Virus record (IMG/VR): IMGVR_UViG_3300030329_001671
Coordinates: 1-64,000 of that record
From: a virus
Reading direction: 5' to 3' (one strand)
DNA length: 64,000 nt
Shown: one piece after another, positions 58,784 through 64,000 of the stretch
How positions within the stretch are numbered: the stretch's first letter is position 1
Layout of the letters: each line of letters opens with the position of its first letter
Notes under the pieces: model-generated
Told to the model about the DNA's origin: nothing
Database searches by the model: none
The model's input: only the letters and a program-made list of their open reading frames with translations
Made by a program: the position numbers and the translations under genes

Positions 58784-59311
58784 ATGAAATTATTCCAATC
58801 CTACAGAGTTGTTCCGTGGGAACCTGAAATAATAGCAGTAGATGATTTAGATGATGCTGTCCAATTGATTCACGCTAACCAAGAAGTTGATGATGAGTTG
58901 TTCTATAATACTAAAGATGCTATTGAGTTAGGTGTGGAGGAGCTATACGATTCCGAAGTTGACCTAGAAATGTCGGAACATATAGTAGTAACTCAGGATA
59001 GTTTACAAGCTGTACACCGATATATCTATCCCCAAACTCGTATCCCGAACCAATTTAGAGGAATTCCGATTATAATAAATAATCATCTTACTCCAGAACC
59101 AACTATTTTATCTAAACTTCTAACTAGGTTTGAGTCTGAGGCTAGAATAGCGTCTATTAGAGATTTAGAAGATTGGTATTGGGATTTCGGAACTATCAGT
59201 CCTTTCGCAGTCGGCAATAACGTAATCGGTGGTATAATACTATCAGCGGTGTCTTGTTTTTTGCAGGGTAATTATTTAGTTGAAGTCACAGAAGGAGTTC
59301 ATTATGACTAG
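58784..59311 (+). CDS. Protein of unknown function
   Basis: 175 residues, ATG with AAAGGATAAG upstream. Acidic, alpha/beta; includes RIPNQFRGIPIIINNHLTP and a C-terminal short hydrophobic stretch (NNVIGGIILSAVSCFLQGN). Not recognised. It overlaps the next gene by 8 bases. Confidence 0.55.
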   Translation: MKLFQSYRVVPWEPEIIAVDDLDDAVQLIHANQEVDDELFYNTKDAIELGVEELYDSEVDLEMSEHIVVTQDSLQAVHRYIYPQTRIPNQFRGIPIIINNHLTPEPTILSKLLTRFESEARIASIRDLEDWYWDFGTISPFAVGNNVIGGIILSAVSCFLQGNYLVEVTEGVHYD

Positions 59312-59510
59312 TTTAGCTATGGAAGAAGAACAGAGTTGTTCAACGTGTGGAACGGAGTTAGGTAAATATGAGTTAAATATATGCGATGTGTGTAAAACTT
59401 GTCCATTCTGTAGTAGTTCTTTTACGGTTACCCACTTGAATGGAATTGTAGTTGAGCGTAGGTGTCATAAATGTAATGCTTATACAGAAACTTATTTGGA
59501 TCCAATCTAA
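59304..59510 (+). CDS. Zinc-ribbon protein
   Basis: 68 residues from ATG 59304 (GAAGGAG upstream). Four CxxC-type knuckles: CSTCG, CDVCK, CPFCSSS and CHKC, forming one or two zinc ribbons. Likely binds nucleic acid or protein; may touch transcription. One of several small cysteine-rich proteins in this part. Confidence 0.6.
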   Translation: MTSLAMEEEQSCSTCGTELGKYELNICDVCKTCPFCSSSFTVTHLNGIVVERRCHKCNAYTETYLDPI

Positions 59511-59513
59511 CAA

Positions 59514-59723
59514 ATGCAAAAAATAGAAAACGCTGTTAACGTGTCCGTTTTGGAGGCACGAGAAATCATTAGTCGATTAGAGGAATGTGTGGCTGATGTG
59601 AAAATGGGAGTTCCGATTACAGAATGCGATCTGGATTTACATTTAGACAGGTTGATGAAGGTAGTAGATAGGGTTTTCAGTAAGGATCAACCTCATATTC
59701 CAACCCCGGAAGTCCCTTTTTAG
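59514..59723 (+). CDS. Small helical protein, unknown
   Basis: 69 residues, ATG. Helical, with two isolated Cys, acidic (AREIISRLEECVADVKMG). No motif recognised. It lies between the zinc-ribbon and HAD genes. Confidence 0.5.
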   Translation: MQKIENAVNVSVLEAREIISRLEECVADVKMGVPITECDLDLHLDRLMKVVDRVFSKDQPHIPTPEVPF

Positions 59724-59724
59724 A

Positions 59725-60117
59725 ATGGTTATGGAGATAACAGGACTTATGGAGAGTATAAGTAAGCTTTATGTCGATGTAGATGAAACGTTGATATTTT
59801 GGCCTAATCCGGATAAACCATACGTTGGAGAATACACTGTCAACAAGGATTTGGTGGATGTTTTACATAAAGTATTAGAAAAGAATTTATACGATGTGTA
59901 CATTTGGTCGGGTGGTGGTAAAGTTCATGCAGAGTCGATTAGTAGAAAACTTTTTGGGAACTACGACTTGCCATCTTATGGTAAATTTCAAATTTGGTGG
60001 ACACATATCACGGAAGAAGATTTTGCCATAGATAACAGAAGGCAGGAAGAAAGACGTTACTTAGAAAAATTTAAAAAGGTGTTCTCGCCTAGCGAATTTA
60101 TACAGGAGTACAAATGA
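59725..60117 (+). CDS. HAD-family phosphatase-like protein
   Basis: 130 residues, ATG. HAD motif I LYVDVDETLIFW (D-x-D-x-T, about 16-24), motif II-like YIWSGGG (about 70), and a late FAIDNRR (Asp, motif IV-like). Small cap. Removes phosphate from a small molecule or nucleic acid end. The motif is clear, but the substrate is unknown. Overlaps thioredoxin by 4 bases. Confidence 0.7.
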   Translation: MVMEITGLMESISKLYVDVDETLIFWPNPDKPYVGEYTVNKDLVDVLHKVLEKNLYDVYIWSGGGKVHAESISRKLFGNYDLPSYGKFQIWWTHITEEDFAIDNRRQEERRYLEKFKKVFSPSEFIQEYK

Positions 60118-60449
60118 TTTCGGTATCAAATGAAACATTCGACAAACTTGTTTTGGAAGCCAGTGAAAAACGACCAATTGTGTTAGATATGTGGGCAGAA
60201 TGGTGCGGCCCGTGTAAAGTATTTTCCCCAACGTATGAAAAAGTCTCTGAAGACTATTCCGATTCTATGGATTTTTATAAGTTGAATATAGATGAAAATC
60301 CAGAGTTAGCAGATAAATACGGTATAAAGAGCATACCCACAGTACTGGTGTTTAATAACTCCGAACCAATAGATCAAGTTGTGGGGATTATTCCAGAAGA
60401 TAAATTGCGCTATGAATTAGAGTATGTTTTGTCTATTACGCAAAATTAA
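60114..60449 (+). CDS. trxA: Thioredoxin
   Basis: 111 residues, ATGA overlap. Classic active site WAEWCGPCK (about 27-35), then KLNIDENPELADKYGIKSIPTVLVFNN with the cis-Pro, and VVGIIPEDKL. Reduces disulfides; the phage class II RNR needs a thiol donor, and thioredoxin is the usual one. In T7 the host thioredoxin is a polymerase clamp, but a similar use here is not shown. Confidence 0.9.
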   Translation: MISVSNETFDKLVLEASEKRPIVLDMWAEWCGPCKVFSPTYEKVSEDYSDSMDFYKLNIDENPELADKYGIKSIPTVLVFNNSEPIDQVVGIIPEDKLRYELEYVLSITQN

Positions 60450-60451
60450 CC

Positions 60452-60459
60452 GTATAATA
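60452..60459 (+). promoter_or_regulatory. GTATAATA promoter-like motif before the gene at 60508
   Basis: GTATAATA in the 58-bp gap. TTGTCT lies at 60429-60434 with 18-bp spacing, a weak -35 candidate. A hairpin-prone stretch follows (GGGAGTT...AACTTCC). Confidence 0.55.
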
Positions 60460-60507
60460 AAGTAGGGAGTTTTATAACTTCCTTTATATAGTAAACAAGG
60501 GGTATTA

Positions 60508-61632
60508 ATGAAACTACGTAACTTTTTAGGGGCTGTGAAAGACTTGATTCTGATGCCCTTTAAGAAAACTCCTGTTAGAAAATTAGGAACACTTCTACTT
60601 TGGACACCAAAAAAGATTGGATGGGTTCTTAGGAAAATACTCCATGGTATTGTAATAGGTCCTAGTTACGTATTTAGAGCGATTATAAAATCCCCTAAGA
60701 AAGCGTTTAGAAAAGCTATGATTATTAGAGATTGGATGTTGGAAAAGATAGATTACCTAGAAGCGGAGTCGGCCAAGTGGAAGCGTACATTCCAGATTAT
60801 AAAGTCTCCATACAGTTTACTACTAAAGATGGGATTCTCACCCCAGTATGCGATTGGTTTAATAGCTGTAGGTACGACTGCTACTACTGGTGTTGTGGCA
60901 AACGAAGCTATGAAGCCACCGTCTTTCGCAGCAGGAGACCCCGGCATTTATAATGCACCGACAGACTCACCTATATTTAGTGCTAAAGAATTTAATACGT
61001 TGCGCCTAGATTTGGGTACAACTCCTATTGGGTTAGTTGAAATCTCAGATATTACTGTAGGTACGGCATATAGTAACTCTGCTTTGCCTCAAGGTGAAAC
61101 AAAGCCTGTAATCGTTGGTGGTTTGCCGGCGGTTTCCGATCCTGCCTTTGCGGAAACGTTCCTTGAGGTTGGACACATGACTGTGGAGAAGTGGAGGTGT
61201 GACCAACTGTTGCTAACTAATATTGAGGCTCATGATCTCATAGTCAGGGATAATGCTTCAGATGGGCAATCAATCTCTGCAACTGCGGGTACTCCAAGAG
61301 ACCGGGGTATTTCTGGTGGTAACAGAGCAGCGGATATGTACACAAGCGGTGGCTACTATGACCAAGTGAAAATCACAGCAGCAACCACAAACGTAAACGG
61401 AAAGATCGACAGACTAGTTCTAAACAACCTCTACACGAAAGGTGGGGCTTGTGTTCTCGACAGAATCAAGGCGGGTACACTGGAAATAATTTTGAATGAG
61501 GTTGGACTTGGTAATGGTTTTGCGACTAAGGAATTCCAAATAGCTACTAGCGTTGTATACAAAAACTTCACAAACGAAGACAACGTAGAAGTTTCTATTG
61601 CATCCGCTCCTGCCGCAGCGGGACCAAGCTAG
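60508..61632 (+). CDS. Probable structural protein, unknown
   Basis: 374 residues, ATG after AAGGGGTA. The first 90 residues are basic, amphipathic helices with repeated Lys-Pro turns. A hydrophobic segment (YAIGLIAVGTTATTGVVANEAM, about 115-136) follows. The C-terminal part (about 150-374) is beta-rich with Gly and Thr. Could be a membrane-contacting virion protein. It has its own promoter-like motif. Confidence 0.55.
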   Translation: MKLRNFLGAVKDLILMPFKKTPVRKLGTLLLWTPKKIGWVLRKILHGIVIGPSYVFRAIIKSPKKAFRKAMIIRDWMLEKIDYLEAESAKWKRTFQIIKSPYSLLLKMGFSPQYAIGLIAVGTTATTGVVANEAMKPPSFAAGDPGIYNAPTDSPIFSAKEFNTLRLDLGTTPIGLVEISDITVGTAYSNSALPQGETKPVIVGGLPAVSDPAFAETFLEVGHMTVEKWRCDQLLLTNIEAHDLIVRDNASDGQSISATAGTPRDRGISGGNRAADMYTSGGYYDQVKITAATTNVNGKIDRLVLNNLYTKGGACVLDRIKAGTLEIILNEVGLGNGFATKEFQIATSVVYKNFTNEDNVEVSIASAPAAAGPS

Positions 61633-61853
61633 TGGGCGATTTCCGTATAATATCTGAAGACGTAATTGTTGCCTCAAACAAAGCTTCGTATGACTTTTTA
61701 AAGTCTAACTATCCTAGTCTAAGCACGACTGAATCTGTAGTTAAATCCCAAGTTAATGAACTTCTAGAGGGGTATGTTATCCCGCCCGAAGATAAAGAAA
61801 GTATGGTATCATCTATACAACGTAATGGAATGAGTATCCGATATACAGCGTAA
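61632..61853 (+). CDS. Small protein, unknown
   Basis: 73 residues, GTG in TAGTG overlap. Helical. No motif. Part of a tail end of short genes. Confidence 0.5.
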   Translation: MGDFRIISEDVIVASNKASYDFLKSNYPSLSTTESVVKSQVNELLEGYVIPPEDKESMVSSIQRNGMSIRYTA

Positions 61854-61863
61854 GGAGATAGGT

Positions 61864-62154
61864 ATGGATTGTTATATGTGGGTGGAAGCATCAACTGGAG
61901 ATAGTCTGATGATTCCCTACAATGATGCGTCTGAGACATTTTTAAATGCTCAGTTTTCAAGTTTGGTGGAGAAACCAAATAACTCTTTTGTCAAAACTCA
62001 TAAGGCGTATGTACTTCCGTCATCAGGTTCGGATTTAACTAAATTTAATAGCCTTTTAGATGCTAATTGTAGCCACACTGTTATTACTCACGACACTTGT
62101 GACGAAGATCCCGACTGTGATTCCAAGATACGACTTATACCTCAGGCATCTTAA
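61864..62154 (+). CDS. Protein of unknown function
   Basis: 96 residues, ATG after AAGGAGATAGGT. Contains Cys residues (MDCYMWV; CDEDPDCDSK) but no clear zinc site. Unknown. Confidence 0.5.
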   Translation: MDCYMWVEASTGDSLMIPYNDASETFLNAQFSSLVEKPNNSFVKTHKAYVLPSSGSDLTKFNSLLDANCSHTVITHDTCDEDPDCDSKIRLIPQAS

Positions 62155-62156
62155 GT

Positions 62157-62288
62157 ATGAAATTATCTCAAGACGTATTTGTAGTAGGTAGTAACTCAAA
62201 GTTCCCTCAGTGTTCAGTAAAGAAGTGTTTTTATACTGTTGCGAAAGACGGGTTATGTAAGAAGCATTTAGAAAGGATAGATAGGTGA
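62157..62288 (+). CDS. 43-residue zinc-type protein
   Basis: ATG at 62157. Cys at QCSVKKC, then GLCKKHLE, giving a C-x4-C...C-x2-H pattern. The weak ribosome site lowers confidence. Ends in GTGA overlap with the next start. Confidence 0.5.
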   Translation: MKLSQDVFVVGSNSKFPQCSVKKCFYTVAKDGLCKKHLERIDR

Positions 62289-62428
62289 CATCAGACTCCT
62301 ATTGGAACGACCATTTTGATGAGTGTCCCGCCGGGGCAGAAGAAAAAGATTGGGTAGAGAATCCAGTCTGTAGATGTGATTCTATAATGAAGACTCTAGA
62401 AGCTTTAGATACAGTAGAGGAGTATTAA
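62285..62428 (+). CDS. 47-residue acidic Cys-containing protein
   Basis: GTG start at 62285 overlapping the previous stop, TAATG overlap with the next gene. Holds single Cys at DECPAG and a CRC pair. Acidic. Unknown. Confidence 0.5.
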   Translation: MTSDSYWNDHFDECPAGAEEKDWVENPVCRCDSIMKTLEALDTVEEY

Positions 62429-62757
62429 TGACTAGGAATACACATACAATAATTCGTAATATCGGCGGGAAGTATGTAAGAAAGATAGTACCGGCTGACC
62501 CGGAATCTATCCCAATATCCCATCACATTAACCTAGCTAAAGAGATGCTTGCTGAAAACATAGCTACAGTACCACCCCACGGTTGCAAGAGAGAAAGAGT
62601 ATTAGATGTACTCAATAAAGTAGACTTATCGAATGTAGGTAGATTAGACCCATTTGTAGAAGCCTTACAGGCCATAGTGGTACTTAGTAATGATGATGAA
62701 GTAGTAATATTAGCAGACAGAGCTCTAGAGGTGTATTATGACCAGTATAAGTCTTAA
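62428..62757 (+). CDS. Protein of unknown function
   Basis: 109 residues, TAATG overlap. Short alpha-helical; starts with a positively charged strand (IIRNIGGKYVRKIV). No domain recognised. The next start lies inside its end. Confidence 0.5.
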   Translation: MTRNTHTIIRNIGGKYVRKIVPADPESIPISHHINLAKEMLAENIATVPPHGCKRERVLDVLNKVDLSNVGRLDPFVEALQAIVVLSNDDEVVILADRALEVYYDQYKS

Positions 62758-63022
62758 AGACGTAGTAGATGACATTATAGAAGGAAACGGCAGGAGTAAA
62801 GAAGGGGGAGAGACTATAACTCATATAATTGAGTACCATAACATCTTCGACCGCTCCCCTACGTGGAAACTATGCCGGGATGAAAAAGAATATAAGCATG
62901 CTATGGAAACTGGAGCATTCATCAACCCTAGACTAATCTGGCAGAGAGAAGAAACAAGTGACGAGGACGACTCCTCCCCCACTATCCCAGATGATGATGT
63001 GCTTGAGTTTCATTTAAGGTAA
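62738..63022 (+). CDS. Protein of unknown function
   Basis: 94 residues, ATG with AGAGGTGTATT upstream. Acidic end (DEDDSSPTIPDDDV). No recognised motif. Overlaps the previous gene by 20 bases. Confidence 0.5.
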   Translation: MTSISLKDVVDDIIEGNGRSKEGGETITHIIEYHNIFDRSPTWKLCRDEKEYKHAMETGAFINPRLIWQREETSDEDDSSPTIPDDDVLEFHLR

Positions 63023-63045
63023 GTAATGTATCAAAAGGAAGACTA

Positions 63046-63282
63046 ATGCAATCAGAACACAGAAGATGGATGACAGAACGAAGTTACACAGACAAAGTAG
63101 ACGATGCTTTAATTGAGTTAGAATTCTTAGCGAAACGTATAAATAGGATAGAGCGCAAGATAAGTAAGATGAATAAAGATTTCTTCAGAGTAACCAAAGC
63201 CCGCTCGAAGAAAAAGAAGGGACAACAGAACAAGTACGTAAGAAAACAATTAGTAGGTGTACTAGACGAAAAGGAAACATAA
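63046..63282 (+). CDS. Small basic helical protein
   Basis: 78 residues, ATG after AAGGAAGACTA. Coiled-coil-like (LIELEFLAKRINRIERKISK) followed by a strongly basic region (KARSKKKKGQQNKY). Probably nucleic-acid-associated. Confidence 0.5.
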   Translation: MQSEHRRWMTERSYTDKVDDALIELEFLAKRINRIERKISKMNKDFFRVTKARSKKKKGQQNKYVRKQLVGVLDEKET

Positions 63283-63467
63283 TGTCCTTATACAACATAG
63301 ACCAAACAAATAACCCATGTGTAGTATGCGGAAAACCCTCAACAATAATACAGACTGAAACTCACTACTGCTCCCCCTGCTACTACCAAAGATACATAAA
63401 AACAATACATAATTATACCGACCAAGGACTCAATACTGACCTATGTCAAGACTTCGGAACTAAGTAA
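63282..63467 (+). CDS. Small zinc-finger protein
   Basis: 61 residues, TAATG overlap. Two Cys pairs (CVVCGK and YCSPCYY) about 20 residues apart, a typical zinc ribbon. Last evident gene in the window. Confidence 0.55.
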   Translation: MSLYNIDQTNNPCVVCGKPSTIIQTETHYCSPCYYQRYIKTIHNYTDQGLNTDLCQDFGTK

Positions 63468-63508
63468 AATTAGTAAATCTCTAAAATAATAAGAAATAAC
63501 CTCATATA

Positions 63509-63516
63509 GTATAATA
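63509..63516 (+). promoter_or_regulatory. GTATAATA promoter-like motif before the repeat region
   Basis: GTATAATA stands 40 bp after the last gene, just before the non-coding repeat region. It may drive an RNA across the repeats or a gene beyond the window. Confidence 0.4.
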
Positions 63517-63719
63517 GAAAGTACAGTCACCGTGTAATAATAAGCCTGTTTTACGATGGAACATAAGTATTTTACGATAAATATATTTCAAAATATTTCA
63601 AATCAGTTCAAATTAGTGTTTTCATGGCCATATTTTCGGCTGAATGTCAAATCCAAAACTATCTTATATAATTATATGGTGAGTTCAAATCATAAGGTTT
63701 TGCCCCTAGGGAAACATAA

Positions 63720-63917
63720 AAAGGGAATTGGGAATCCGGGGAATCGGGAATTCGGGGAAACACTGGGGAATCGGCAATTACGGGGAATCGGGAATGCAGG
63801 GAATCGGGAATGTGTGGGCAATGCGGGAATACGCAGGGGAATAGGGGAATACGGGAATGTACAGGCAATGTAGGGAATACGGGAATATATAGGGAATCTG
63901 GGAATTGGGGGAATTAG
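63720..63917. repeat. Degenerate GGGAAT short repeat array
   Basis: About 200 bases made up of variants of GGGAAT spaced by 1-4 bases (GGGAATC, GGGAATA, GGGGAAT, GGCAAT), roughly two dozen units. G runs occur only on the + strand. No believable gene: an apparent short frame across it is a repeat artefact. Possible terminal, origin-like or packaging region. Confidence 0.75.
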
Positions 63918-63931
63918 AACATACGTTCTAA
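63914..63931. promoter_or_regulatory. Inverted repeat GAAC-ATAC-GTTC
   Basis: TTAGAAC (63914-63920) and GTTCTAA (63925-63931) flank ATAC. The core GAAC-N4-GTTC equals the Gram-positive-type LexA (SOS) box. Could be a regulatory site, but its placement inside repeats makes chance possible. Confidence 0.35.
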
Positions 63932-63993
63932 AGGAATTCGTAAATTAGGGAATTAGGGAATGTAGGAATTCGTAAATTAAATTAAGGAATTCG
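63932..63993. repeat. Direct repeats with AGGAATTCG core
   Basis: A 16-base repeat (AGGAATTCGTAAATTA) occurs at 63932-63947 and 63964-63979, with a third partial core at 63985-63993. It follows the GGGAAT array and reaches the window end. Confidence 0.7.
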
Positions 63994-64000
63994 ACGACTT

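Noticed and set aside
61645-61652. GTATAATA copy within the start of the gene at 61632.
   Set aside because: It lies inside coding sequence directly after a coupled start and has no gene start after it; likely a chance match.
63556-63873. Open frame of about 105 codons across the terminal region.
   Set aside because: It mostly translates the GGGAAT repeats (GNREFGETLGNR-like) and lacks a ribosome site; non-coding repeat is the better reading.
1-64000. CRISPR arrays, insertion sequences, rRNA genes.
   Set aside because: None seen: no regularly spaced repeats of CRISPR type, no transposase motifs and no rRNA-like sequence.

Overview
The window is a contiguous piece of a tailed, double-stranded DNA bacteriophage genome (siphovirus-like: HK97-type capsid, portal, terminase, tail tube, tail-chaperone frameshift). 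Essentially every gene lies on the + strand and neighbouring genes mostly overlap by 1-8 bases (TAATG, ATGA, ATGGTAA junctions). The DNA is AT-rich with many GTG/TTG starts. A bacterial host is implied by Shine-Dalgarno sites, a sigma-70-type promoter, a sigma-like factor, a CHC2/TOPRIM primase, a tRNA with encoded CCA and a tmRNA-like RNA. The gene mix (class II ribonucleotide reductase, GroES, Hsp20, thioredoxin, NadA, family A polymerase) resembles environmental, often aquatic, virulent phages. No integrase or lysogeny repressor was seen. The host cannot be named from the sequence.

Layout. 1-3957: tandem paralogous structural proteins and connector proteins. 3947-17623: a giant virion protein (beta repeats, kinase-like domain, ADP-ribosyltransferase), tail tube, tail chaperones with a -1 frameshift, three medium hydrophobic proteins in place of one long tape measure, a hub/fibre protein with a self-cleaving S74 chaperone, and a small HTH/zinc protein. 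17776-22487: accessory genes: TrpF-like barrel, cytosine methyltransferase with a second long overlapping frame, quinolinate synthase NadA, tRNA-Met, GroES, Hsp20, small membrane protein. 22476-22875: an RNA locus with a strong promoter, a roughly 175-nt structured RNA with a predicted kissing loop, and a 140-nt tmRNA-like gene. 22945-36555: sigma-like factor, Gp157, SNF2 helicase, NADAR protein, DnaB-type helicase, RNase H, primase, probable SSB, DNA polymerase A, RecA, nucleases, dNMP kinase, MazG, RuvC-like resolvase. 37064-56979: terminase, class II RNR, portal, virion cargo proteins, phosphoesterase, ClpP-like and XkdF-like proteases, scaffold, major capsid protein, decoration. 57111-63467: membrane proteins, a carbohydrate-binding-like structural protein, HAD phosphatase, thioredoxin and many small zinc-type proteins. 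63468-64000: a non-coding GGGAAT-rich repeat region.

The most striking theme is NAD/ADP-ribose chemistry. There are two separate ADP-ribosyltransferase domains in probable virion proteins, one fused to Nudix and PAP2-phosphatase domains and the other to a kinase-like domain. A NADAR protein (a family linked to removal of ADP-ribose) sits among the replication genes, and NadA can raise NAD precursor supply. Three proteins next to the head genes share a module of about 28 residues that could act as a packaging tag for enzymes carried in the virion.

Other standouts are the methyltransferase gene readable in two frames for about 1.45 kb, the two RNA genes, a recurrent GTATAATA promoter-like motif beside a phage sigma-like factor, and the exact A_AAT_TTA frameshift site in the tail-chaperone gene. 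Functions are assigned by recognising motifs by eye; no database search was run.
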